Part shown: positions 53,054 through 60,992 of the stretch, one piece after another | Layout: the number at the start of each line of letters is the position of its first letter | Position numbering within the stretch: the stretch's first letter is position 1 | Origin: Wenjunlia vitaminophila DSM 41686 | GTDB lineage: Bacteria > Actinomycetota > Actinomycetes > Streptomycetales > Streptomycetaceae | Direction: 5' to 3' | Assembly: GCF_000380165.1 (NCBI RefSeq) | Contig: NZ_KB904658.1 | Span: 62,001-126,000 of the forward strand | DNA: 64,000 nt | The notes under the pieces: model-generated | What the model saw: the letters and a program-made list of their open reading frames with translations, nothing else | The model's database searches: none | Told to the model about the DNA's origin: nothing | Translations under genes and position numbers: made by a program

Positions 53054-55018
53054 ATGCGGAATCGATGGAACGACGCGGAGTCCGGTACCAGCCCGCTCCA
53101 GGAGTGCGCCTACGGCTCACGGCTCATCGGCGGTGAGCCCACCCTCGTGCTGCACGGGGGCGGCAACACGTCGGTGAAGACCACCGTGCGGGACGTCACC
53201 GGCGCCGAGACCGAGGTCCTCTACGTCAAGGGCAGCGGCCACGACCTGGCCTCCATCCAGCCCGCGGGCTTCGCCCCGCTGCGGCTCGCCCGGCTGCGCG
53301 AACTGCTCACCCTGGACGCGCTCAGCGACGAGCAGATGGTCAACGAGCTGCGGTGCGCGCTGCTCGACGCCTCCGCCCCCGACCCCTCGGTGGAGACCCT
53401 GCTGCACGCCGTGCTGCCGCACCCCGCGGTGCAGCACAGCCACGCCGACGCGATCCTGTCCCTGACCAACCTGCCCAACGGCGAGGACGTCGTCCGCGAG
53501 GTGTTCGGCGACGACGTCGTGGTGTTCCCCTACGTCATGCCGGGCTTCGACCTCGCCGCGCTCGGCGCCCGGCTCTGGGCGGAGCAGGGCCGGCCCGACA
53601 CCCTCGGCCTGGTGCTGCTCAACCACGGCCTGTTCAGCTTCGGCGCGGACACCCGTGAGGCCTACGCCCGGCACATCGACCTGATCACCCGCGCCGAGCG
53701 CTACCTCGAGGCGCGGGTCACCCCGGTGGACACCTCGGCGGCACCCGCGCTGCCGCCGGTGCCGCGCACCGAACTCGCCGAGCTGCGGCGCCGGATCAGC
53801 GAGGCCGCGGGCGCGCCCGTGATCGTCAGCCGGCAGACCGACGCGGCCACCGCCGCCTTCGTCTCCCGCCCCGACCTCGCCGAGGTCAGCACCCGTGGCC
53901 CGCTCACGCCCGACCACGTCATCCGCACCAAGCTGGCCCCGATGGTCGGCAGCGACGTGGCCGGGTACGCGGACGCGTACCGGGAGTACTTCGGCCGGCA
54001 CCACCAGCGGCGGGGCACCGAGCTCACCCAGCTCGACCCGGCCCCCCGGGTGGTGCTCGACCCGCGCCTGGGCATGCTGACGGTCGGGCGCCGGGCCAAG
54101 GACGCCGACATCGCCCGCGACATCTACCAGCACACGATGCAGGTCATCGCGGCGGCGGAGCAGCTCGGCGGCTACCAGCCCGCGTCCGAGGAGCACATAT
54201 TCGACCTCGAGTACTGGGACCTGGAACAGGCGAAGCTGCGCCGGGCCGGCTCGCCCCCGCCGTTCGCCGGTGAGGTCGCCCTGGTCACCGGTGCCGCCTC
54301 GGGCATCGGCAGGGCCTGCGTCAAGGCGCTGCTGGACGCCGGGGCCAGCGTCGTGGGCTGGGACGTGGCCGACGCGGTCACCGACGCCTTCTCCGGCCCC
54401 GAGTACCTCGGTCAGCGCCTCGACGTCACCGACGAGGACGCGGTCAGCGCCGCCCTGGACGCGGTCGTGGAGCGGTTCGGCGGCCTGGACATGGTGGTGC
54501 CGTGCGCCGGGGTGTTCCGGTCCGGCATGCCGGTCGCCGAGCTCGACCCCGCGGCCTGGCGGCAGTCCATGGCGATCAACGCCGACTCGGTGGCCACCCT
54601 GTACCGGCTGGCGCACCCGCTGCTCGCCGCCTCCCCGCGCGGCGGCCGGGTGGTGCTGATCGCGTCGAAGAACGTCCCCGCTCCGGGGCCGGGCGCCGCC
54701 GCCTACTCGGCGTCCAAGGCCGCCGTCACCCAACTCTCCCGGGTGGCCGCGCTGGAGTGGGCGCAGGACGGGATCAGGGTCAACGTGGTCCACCCGGACG
54801 CGGTGTTCGACACCGGCCTGTGGACGCCGGAGATCATCGCTCAGCGGGCGGCCAGCTACGGGATGGACGTGGACGCGTACAAGCGCCGCAACCTGCTGCA
54901 CACCGAGGTCAGCAGCGCCACCGTGGGCGCGGTGGTGGCCCGTCTGTGCTCCCCGGAGTTCGCGGCGACCACCGGTGCGCAGATCCCGGTGGACGGGGGC
55001 AGTGACCGGGTGATCTGA
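53054..55018 (+). CDS. Class II aldolase / short-chain dehydrogenase fusion
   Basis: 654 residues. Residues about 10-390 are a zinc class II aldolase (GGGNTSVK at 35-42, metal ligands HSH at 128-130, NHG at 190-192). Residues about 405-654 are an SDR with TGAASGIG (412-419), YSASK (Y551, K555) and a C-terminal VDGGSD. The architecture equals RhaEW/YuxG rhamnulose-1-phosphate aldolase-lactaldehyde dehydrogenase. Here the partners are an MtnA-type isomerase and MtnK-type kinase, so the substrate is more likely 5-methylthioribulose-1-phosphate or 5-deoxyribulose-1-phosphate, cut to DHAP plus an aldehyde that the SDR half oxidises or reduces. ATG 53054 is the start. Confidence 0.85.
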   Translation: MRNRWNDAESGTSPLQECAYGSRLIGGEPTLVLHGGGNTSVKTTVRDVTGAETEVLYVKGSGHDLASIQPAGFAPLRLARLRELLTLDALSDEQMVNELRCALLDASAPDPSVETLLHAVLPHPAVQHSHADAILSLTNLPNGEDVVREVFGDDVVVFPYVMPGFDLAALGARLWAEQGRPDTLGLVLLNHGLFSFGADTREAYARHIDLITRAERYLEARVTPVDTSAAPALPPVPRTELAELRRRISEAAGAPVIVSRQTDAATAAFVSRPDLAEVSTRGPLTPDHVIRTKLAPMVGSDVAGYADAYREYFGRHHQRRGTELTQLDPAPRVVLDPRLGMLTVGRRAKDADIARDIYQHTMQVIAAAEQLGGYQPASEEHIFDLEYWDLEQAKLRRAGSPPPFAGEVALVTGAASGIGRACVKALLDAGASVVGWDVADAVTDAFSGPEYLGQRLDVTDEDAVSAALDAVVERFGGLDMVVPCAGVFRSGMPVAELDPAAWRQSMAINADSVATLYRLAHPLLAASPRGGRVVLIASKNVPAPGPGAAAYSASKAAVTQLSRVAALEWAQDGIRVNVVHPDAVFDTGLWTPEIIAQRAASYGMDVDAYKRRNLLHTEVSSATVGAVVARLCSPEFAATTGAQIPVDGGSDRVI

Positions 55019-55036
55019 TCCCGGTGCGAACACCGC

Positions 55037-55068
55037 GGCGGCGCGCCCCCGTCCGGGGGCGCGCCGCC
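55037..55068. terminator. Bidirectional terminator hairpin
   Basis: A 14-bp perfect GC stem (55037-55050 with 55055-55068) and loop GTCC between the convergent aldolase/SDR and gntR genes. Confidence 0.75.
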
Positions 55069-55075
55069 CGCGCCG

Positions 55076-55810
55076 TCACTTGCTGGTGCGGACCAGCTCG
55101 AACTCGTAGGCACCCTCGACGAAGTAGGTCTTGGAGTACGCCAGCAACCGGTGCGTCTGGTCGTAGTGGAGCTGGTCGAGCAGTATGAACAGCCGGTGCT
55201 TGGCGGCGTCCGGCCCCCAGGCGATGTGTGACGACGTCACCGCGTGCACCTTGGCGAGGCCGAGCGTCGGGCGCAGGCCGAGGGCGTTCTCGAAGTAGGC
55301 GAAGATCGAACCGCTCAGCTCGTCGGGGTCGAACCGCGGGGGGAAGAGGCTGAGCGGGATCAGGTCGTAGGAGTAGGCGACGACGTCGCCGTCCGCCGTG
55401 ATGCGCCGGCGCAGCTCTATGACCTCGGTGTCGGTGGGCGCCTCCATGCGCTCCGCCTCGTCCGGCAGCACCTGGCGCAGGGTGCGGCGCCCGTACTCGT
55501 GGCCCGGCTCCTTGCCGCTCGACCGGATCGAGTCCGTGATCGAGCCCATGCGCTCCAGGCCGTCGTGCACGGTCGGGCGCGGGGTGACGAACGTTCCCGC
55601 GCCCTGTTGGGTGCGCACGAGACCGAGGACGTGGAGCTCCTTCAGGGCGCTGCGCACGGTGGCGCGGGAGACGCCGAAGCGCTCGCACAGGGCGGCTTCC
55701 GTCGGAAGGCGGGAGCCCGCCGGGTAGTGCCCGTCGGCAACCTCCTTCTTCAGGGTCATTACGATGTCGTCCGCCAGTCGCCGCCCAGCCTGCTTCGCCA
55801 TGGCGAACAT
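55076..55810 (-). CDS. GntR family regulator with UTRA domain
   Basis: 244 residues. Residues about 10-75 are the winged HTH (LPTEAALCERFGVSRATVRSAL, quoted here as SRATVRSAL). Residues 90-240 are a UTRA sugar-phosphate-type sensor ending YFVEGAYEFELVRT. ATG 55810 is used; ATG 55801 is also possible. It lies between the aldolase gene and the mtnA-type operon, both preceded by the same palindrome, so it is the likely repressor; the inducer may be a 5-substituted ribose or its phosphate. Confidence 0.85.
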   Translation of the reverse strand: MFAMAKQAGRRLADDIVMTLKKEVADGHYPAGSRLPTEAALCERFGVSRATVRSALKELHVLGLVRTQQGAGTFVTPRPTVHDGLERMGSITDSIRSSGKEPGHEYGRRTLRQVLPDEAERMEAPTDTEVIELRRRITADGDVVAYSYDLIPLSLFPPRFDPDELSGSIFAYFENALGLRPTLGLAKVHAVTSSHIAWGPDAAKHRLFILLDQLHYDQTHRLLAYSKTYFVEGAYEFELVRTSK

Positions 55811-55825
55811 CTTGACAGACCCCTA

Positions 55826-55838
55826 GTTGTCTGACAAC
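55826..55838. promoter_or_regulatory. Palindromic operator GTTGTCTGACAAC, copy 2
   Basis: A perfect 13-bp palindrome in the 105-base divergent region between gntR and the mtnA-type gene; its core is identical to the site at 53004. TTGACA at 55812-55817 precedes it on the plus strand, but I found no matching -10. Confidence 0.7.
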
Positions 55839-55915
55839 GTCTGCGAAAACTTGACCATACGGGTGGTCACGCGCCGACGCGGACCGCCGTAACGCAGTGG
55901 TGGAAGAGGCGGCAG

Positions 55916-56947
55916 ATGCGCACGATCGACTGGGTGCCCGCGGAGGGGCAGAGCCCGGGACATATCCGACTTGTGGACCAAAAACTCCTGCCTGGGACCC
56001 TCTCAGAGGTCGATGTCCACTCGGTCGAGCAACTCATCGACGCCATCCAGGACTTGTCGGTCCGCGGTGCTCCCGCCCTCGGTGTGGCCGGTGCCCTCGG
56101 TGTCGCGCTCGCCGCGCAGAATTTGTCTGCTGACTCGGCGCGGGAGGTCATAGCGAAGCTGCGGGCCGCCCGGCCGACCGCGGTGAACCTGGCCTGGGGC
56201 GTGGACGCGGCCCTGGCGGCGTTCGACGAGGGGGGTCCGGAAGCGGCCCTGGTGGCGGCGCTGAAGGTGCGCGACGATGACATCGCGGCCTGCGAGGCGA
56301 TGGCCGAGCGGGGCACCGAGCTGCTGTCCCGGCTGCTCCCCGACCGGCCCCGGCTGAACGTGATGACCATCTGCAACACCGGCGCGCTCGCCGCCATCGA
56401 GCACGGCACCGCCCTGGGCGTGGTGGAGAAGCTGCACCACGACGGGAGGCTGGCGCTCGCGGTGGCCTGCGAGACCAGGCCGCTGCTCCAGGGGGCCCGG
56501 CTGACCGCCTGGGAACTGAAGCGGATGGGCGCCGACTACCGCGTCATCGTGGACTCGGCCGCGGCCTCCGTCCTGGCCAGGGGCGGTGCGGACGTGGTCA
56601 TGGTCGGAGCCGACCGGATCGCCGCCAACGGGGACACCGCCAACAAGATCGGAACCTTCGCCCTGGCACTGGCCGCGGCTCACGCGGGGGTGCCGTTCCT
56701 CGTGGTTGCTCCGGAGTCCACCATTGACCCGGACACCGCGGATGGGGGGGCCATCGAGATCGAGGACCGGGGCAGTGAGGAGGTCTGTTCCTTCGCGGGC
56801 GTGCGTACCACCCCCGAGGGCACCGCCGCCCTGAACCCGGCCTTCGATGTGACACCGGCCGGGCTCATTACGGCTATCGTCACCGACACACGGGTCATCG
56901 ATCTTGGCGCCAGCCAGGTCCCTGCCCACCCAACAGAGGCGGCGTAG
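55916..56947 (+). CDS. mtnA: S-methyl-5-thioribose-1-phosphate isomerase family protein
   Basis: 343 residues, full length for MtnA. Substrate loop SVRGAPALG (residues 48-56), catalytic cysteine C153 in TICNTGALA, catalytic aspartate D233 in GADRIAANGD, and NK at 243-244. It converts 5-methylthioribose-1-phosphate (or 5-deoxyribose-1-phosphate in DrdI-type relatives) to the ribulose form. ATG 55916 is the start. First gene of an operon with a ribose-type ABC importer and an MtnK kinase; gap to the next gene is 24 bases. Confidence 0.9.
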   Translation: MRTIDWVPAEGQSPGHIRLVDQKLLPGTLSEVDVHSVEQLIDAIQDLSVRGAPALGVAGALGVALAAQNLSADSAREVIAKLRAARPTAVNLAWGVDAALAAFDEGGPEAALVAALKVRDDDIAACEAMAERGTELLSRLLPDRPRLNVMTICNTGALAAIEHGTALGVVEKLHHDGRLALAVACETRPLLQGARLTAWELKRMGADYRVIVDSAAASVLARGGADVVMVGADRIAANGDTANKIGTFALALAAAHAGVPFLVVAPESTIDPDTADGGAIEIEDRGSEEVCSFAGVRTTPEGTAALNPAFDVTPAGLITAIVTDTRVIDLGASQVPAHPTEAA

Positions 56948-56971
56948 CCGCAGCGTTACCTGGAGATCACC

Positions 56972-58108
56972 ATGAAGCCAAAGAAGTCCATGTTCGCGAT
57001 CAGCACGGTCCTCATCGCCGCCACGGCGCTGGGTGCCTGCTCGCAGGACACGGATAACGACTCGGACACGGCCAAGAAGGGCTCCGAGAAGAAGAGCCAG
57101 TCCTGCGACCGCATCCTGAACAACGACTACATGCTGCCGCAGGCGAAGCCGGCCGAGTTCAAGAAGGGCTTCACGGTGGCCCTGGTCCGGCAGTCCGGGG
57201 TCGGTGACTACTTCGAGCAGTGGGGCAACGGCGCCACCAAGCAGATCGAGGCGGCCGGCGGGAAGGTCAAGGTCTACGACGCCCGCGGCAACAACTCCAC
57301 CCAGGTCAGCCAGTTCGGCCAGGCGATCAGCTCCAAGCCGGACGTGATCATCGTTGACCACGGTCTTGCCGACTCCGTGAACCCCAAGATCGACGAGGCC
57401 ATCGACAAGGGCATCCCGGTCGTCGTCTACGACGTGGACATCGCCAACTGTGACGCGACGTACATCTCGCAGAACGACGAGTCGATCGCCGAGGAGATCC
57501 TCGGGTACCTGAAGAAGGAGAACCCGGACGGAGGCAAGATCGCCTACGTCAACGTCTCCGGCATCGCGCCGCTGGACAGCCGGAACAAGGTCTACCAGGA
57601 GTTCCTGAAGGGCAACCCGGAGTTCAAGCAGGTCGCCCACTTCGGCAAGTACACCGAGTCGGTGGCCGCGGACACCGCGACCGAGGGCGCCGCGGCCCTG
57701 TCCGCCGCGAAGGACACCACGATCGCGTTCGCCGCCTACGACGAGCTGGCCAAGGGCACCCTCATCGCGCTGCGCCAGCAGGGCCTGAGCGACAAGGTCA
57801 AGGTCTACGGCGTGGACATCTCCACCGCCGACATCCAGCTCATGATCAAGTCTGGGAGCCCGTGGCGCGCCACCGCCGCGACCGACCCGGCGAACGTGGG
57901 CGCCGTCGTCGCGCGGGCCGCGATCGGCAAGGCCGCCGGTGCCGACCTGCCGGACAAGATGACGATCCCGGCGACCCTGATCACCCAGGACCAGCTCGTC
58001 GACAAGAACGTCGAGAACATGGACGACCTGCGCAAGGCCCTCCCTGAGCTGTCCACCCCCGACTACCTCGGCGCTCCCTGGATCCCCGAGATCACGCCGG
58101 GCCAGTAG
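56972..58108 (+). CDS. Sugar ABC transporter substrate-binding lipoprotein
   Basis: 378 residues. The signal peptide ends in LGAC (lipidated C23). The mature part is a periplasmic-binding-protein type 1 (ribose family): VALVRQSGVGDYFEQW, strands reading KPDVIIVDHG, and IPVVVYDVDIAN. It has an acidic, lysine-rich linker after the lipobox. In this operon it probably captures 5-methylthioribose, 5-deoxyribose or a related pentose at the cell surface. Ten bases separate it from the ATPase gene. Confidence 0.85.
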   Translation: MKPKKSMFAISTVLIAATALGACSQDTDNDSDTAKKGSEKKSQSCDRILNNDYMLPQAKPAEFKKGFTVALVRQSGVGDYFEQWGNGATKQIEAAGGKVKVYDARGNNSTQVSQFGQAISSKPDVIIVDHGLADSVNPKIDEAIDKGIPVVVYDVDIANCDATYISQNDESIAEEILGYLKKENPDGGKIAYVNVSGIAPLDSRNKVYQEFLKGNPEFKQVAHFGKYTESVAADTATEGAAALSAAKDTTIAFAAYDELAKGTLIALRQQGLSDKVKVYGVDISTADIQLMIKSGSPWRATAATDPANVGAVVARAAIGKAAGADLPDKMTIPATLITQDQLVDKNVENMDDLRKALPELSTPDYLGAPWIPEITPGQ

Positions 58109-58118
58109 CGAGGACGAT

Positions 58119-59705
58119 ATGTCAAGAAAATCCGGTACGTCGGCAACGCCCGACACGCTGAGAACATTGGGGGAAGAAACGGTTCTTCAGGTTCGGGACA
58201 TCTCGAAGAGCTACGGTCCCAACCAGGTTCTGCGCGGAGTCAGCTTCGGCGTCGAGAAGGGCACCATCTACGGGCTGATGGGCGCCAACGGGGCCGGAAA
58301 GTCCACGCTCATCAAGGTGCTGTCGGGCGCTGAGGCGCCCGACAGCGGGGAGATACGGCGCGGTGGTGAGGTCGTGGTCTTCCCGGACCCGCTCGCCGCC
58401 CAGCGCATGGGCGTGGGCACGGTGCACCAGAACCCGAACGACGGCGTGATCCTTGACATGACCGTCGCGGAGAACCTCGCCCTCGACTGGCTGAGCGACA
58501 CCCACTCGCCGCTCGGCTTCAACCGCAAGCGCGTCGAGGCGCAGGCCGTGAAGGTGGCCGAAACGCTGGGCATGCGGCCCGACCGCCGCATGCTGCGCTC
58601 GCCGGTGCGCGAGCTCGGGGTCTCGGAGCGGCAGCTCCTGGTCCTGGCTCGCGCCCTCTCCCGCAAGCCCGACATCCTCATCCTGGACGAGCCGACCTCG
58701 GCTCTCTCCCGGGAGGAGGCCGCGCGCCTGTTCGACATGGTCAGGGCGTTGGCCGCGGACGGGGTGACCGTGCTCTTCGTCACCCACAAGCTGGCCGAGA
58801 TCGACCAGCTCTGCGACCGGGTCGGGGTGCTGCGGGACGGGGTGATGCTCGACGAGTTCACCCCCGAGCCGGGCAAGGGCTTCGACTGGTCCGCCGTCCT
58901 GACCGTGCTGTTCGACCGGACCCCGGCGGAGATGCAGCGCGAGGGGTTGCCCGGCGGGAACGTGGTGCTGAGCGCCGACGGCGTCCAGCTCTTCGACGAC
59001 ACCCCGCCGTTCGGCCTCGACGTGCGGCAGGGACAGGTCACGGTGGTCCTGGGCCTGCTCGGCAGCGGCAAGACCGAACTGCTGGAGTGGCTGTTCGGAG
59101 CGGAGTCCGTGATCGCCGGGAACCGGACGCTCGACGGGCGCGCCTTCGCCCCGTCACACCCGGCGGACGCGATCAAACGTGGGGTCTACCTCCTGCCCGA
59201 GTCCCGGCACGAACAGGCGATCATCCCCGGGTGGTCCATCTCCTCGCAGATGACGCTGCCCTTCGCCGGCGCGTACACCTCCGGCGGGCTGATGCAGGCC
59301 GGCCGGGAGCGGCGGGCGGCCGAGGCCGTGATGCGGGACATCGGAGTGGTGGCGTCGGGACCCTCGGCGCCGATCGAGACCCTCTCCGGCGGCAACCAGC
59401 AGAAGGTGGTCATCGGCCGCTGGCTGCTCGGCGACCCGCGGGTGCTCCTGCTCGACGAGCCGTTCCGCGGCGTGGACATCAACGCCCGCCACGACATCGG
59501 CAGCACGGTGCGCAAGCTGGCCTCCTCGGCGGCGGTGCTGGTGGCGACCTCGGACCTGGACGAGGCCCTCGAGGTGGGCGACCGCATCGTGGTGCTCAAC
59601 CGGGGACGGATCACCGCCGACATGTCGCTCGGCGAGGCGTCGCGGGACCGTCTCATCGACGCGATGAGCGCGCGGCCGTCCCACCTCCTCGACCAGGCGG
59701 GGTGA
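58119..59705 (+). CDS. Sugar ABC transporter ATP-binding protein (RbsA type)
   Basis: 528 residues with two fused ABC domains. First: Walker A GANGAGKST (residues 55-63), Walker B ILILDEPTSALS. Second: loop GLLGSGKTE near residue 313, signature LSGGNQQK near 423, and LLLDEPFRGVD. Drives import with the adjacent permease. ATG 58119 follows GAGGA. Part of the mtnA-mtnK operon. Confidence 0.9.
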   Translation: MSRKSGTSATPDTLRTLGEETVLQVRDISKSYGPNQVLRGVSFGVEKGTIYGLMGANGAGKSTLIKVLSGAEAPDSGEIRRGGEVVVFPDPLAAQRMGVGTVHQNPNDGVILDMTVAENLALDWLSDTHSPLGFNRKRVEAQAVKVAETLGMRPDRRMLRSPVRELGVSERQLLVLARALSRKPDILILDEPTSALSREEAARLFDMVRALAADGVTVLFVTHKLAEIDQLCDRVGVLRDGVMLDEFTPEPGKGFDWSAVLTVLFDRTPAEMQREGLPGGNVVLSADGVQLFDDTPPFGLDVRQGQVTVVLGLLGSGKTELLEWLFGAESVIAGNRTLDGRAFAPSHPADAIKRGVYLLPESRHEQAIIPGWSISSQMTLPFAGAYTSGGLMQAGRERRAAEAVMRDIGVVASGPSAPIETLSGGNQQKVVIGRWLLGDPRVLLLDEPFRGVDINARHDIGSTVRKLASSAAVLVATSDLDEALEVGDRIVVLNRGRITADMSLGEASRDRLIDAMSARPSHLLDQAG

Positions 59706-59709
59706 GCGG

Positions 59710-59865
59710 ATGACACCCCCGAACCTCCCATCCGCCGCCCCGCCGCCCGCCGTGGCCCCCGGCCGCCAGACGGTCATCCCCGGGGCGTCGACCCCGGGGT
59801 CCCCGCCCGCCGTGGGCCCCATGACCGAGACAACCACCTCAGCACGAAAGGAGGAGGACTCGTGA
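59710..59865 (+). CDS. Possible 51-residue proline-rich small ORF
   Basis: ATG 59710 to TGA 59865 is an uninterrupted frame that fills the 156-base gap between the ATPase and permease genes and ends with a GTGA overlap on the permease start. The product would be proline and alanine-rich with a TETTTSARKEEDS tail; its last codons contain the permease Shine-Dalgarno (AAGGAGGAG). It could be a coupling leader or just non-coding. I do not recognise a family. Confidence 0.3.
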   Translation: MTPPNLPSAAPPPAVAPGRQTVIPGASTPGSPPAVGPMTETTTSARKEEDS

Positions 59866-60992
59866 GCCATCAGGCTTCGGTCCCGACCCCGGCCAGGGGA
59901 CGACCCGCCGTCAACCTCACCGAATTCGTCGTACGCTACGGGGTCATCCTCCTAGGCATCACCCTCTGCATCCTGTTCTCCCTCACCACCTCGGGTTTCG
60001 CCACCTGGGACTCGGCGGTGTCGATCCTCCAGATCCAGACGGTGGCCGCCATCGGGGCGCTGGGCATGATGCTCACCGCGATCGTCGGCGACCTAGACCT
60101 GTCCGTCGGAGCGGTCATCGGGCTCTCGGTCACCGTGGCCGCGATGATGATGATCCAGTACGAGTTCACCGGGCCGGTCGCCATCCTCGCCTGCCTGATC
60201 GCGGGCATGGTGGTGGGCGCCCTCAACGGCACCCTGATCGTCCTGCTTAAGGTTCCGCCCCTGCTGGCCACCCTGGGCATGATGTTCGCCATCCAGGGCC
60301 TCAAGCGGTGGCTCGTGGACGGGCAGACCCTGACCACCGGCATGACCCTGAGCGACGGCACCGTGGTCAAGGGCAACTTCACCGACGACTTCACCGCGAT
60401 CGACAGCAAGGAGATCATCGGTATCCCGCTCTCGGTGTACCTGCTCCTGCTGATCACCCTGCTGATGTGGGTCTTCCTGGAGCGGACGCGCTACGGCCGG
60501 GTCTTCCACGCGGTCGGTGGCAACCCCGAGGCGGCGCGGCTCGCCGGCACCCGGGTGTGGCGCTACAAGTTCGGCGCGTACGTGGTCTCCGGCATGCTCG
60601 CCGCGGTGGCCGGCATCGTCCTGGCCTCGCGGCTCCGCCAGGGAGACGTGACGGCCGGCGACTCCGCCCTGCTGGACGCGGTCGCGATGACGCTGGTCGG
60701 CTACGCGGTCCTCGGCGCCCGCAAGCCCAACACCCTGGGCACCTTCGTGGGAGCCCTGTTCATCGGGCTCATCCTCCAGGGCCTCACCCAGCGCGGCATG
60801 CCGTACTACACCCAGGACCTCATCAAGGGGCTTGTGCTGATCTTCGCCCTGCTGATGTCCTTCTCCCTGCACAAGAACCGCAAGAAGCGCCTCGGCCAGG
60901 CCAAGAAGATGCCGTCGGGTCCCCTCCCCGGGAAGCCGGCGGGCGGTGAGCCGGTGCCGGCGCGCGCATCCGTTGGAGAGAGGCATGGCTGA
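59862..60992 (+). CDS. Sugar ABC transporter permease (RbsC type)
   Basis: 376 residues with about 8-10 hydrophobic helices and the RbsC landmarks GDLDLSVGAVIGLS, PPLLATLGMMFAIQG and FHAVGGNPEAARLAG. A basic cytoplasmic tail (HKNRKKRLGQAKK) ends it. GTG 59862 has AAGGAGGAG about 6 bases upstream. It overlaps mtnK by 8 bases. Confidence 0.9.
   Translation: MSHQASVPTPARGRPAVNLTEFVVRYGVILLGITLCILFSLTTSGFATWDSAVSILQIQTVAAIGALGMMLTAIVGDLDLSVGAVIGLSVTVAAMMMIQYEFTGPVAILACLIAGMVVGALNGTLIVLLKVPPLLATLGMMFAIQGLKRWLVDGQTLTTGMTLSDGTVVKGNFTDDFTAIDSKEIIGIPLSVYLLLLITLLMWVFLERTRYGRVFHAVGGNPEAARLAGTRVWRYKFGAYVVSGMLAAVAGIVLASRLRQGDVTAGDSALLDAVAMTLVGYAVLGARKPNTLGTFVGALFIGLILQGLTQRGMPYYTQDLIKGLVLIFALLMSFSLHKNRKKRLGQAKKMPSGPLPGKPAGGEPVPARASVGERHG

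Noticed and set aside
53117-55033. A 638-codon minus-strand frame opposite the aldolase/SDR gene
   Set aside because: Compositionally a shadow of the plus-strand codons; the plus-strand frame carries all the catalytic motifs.
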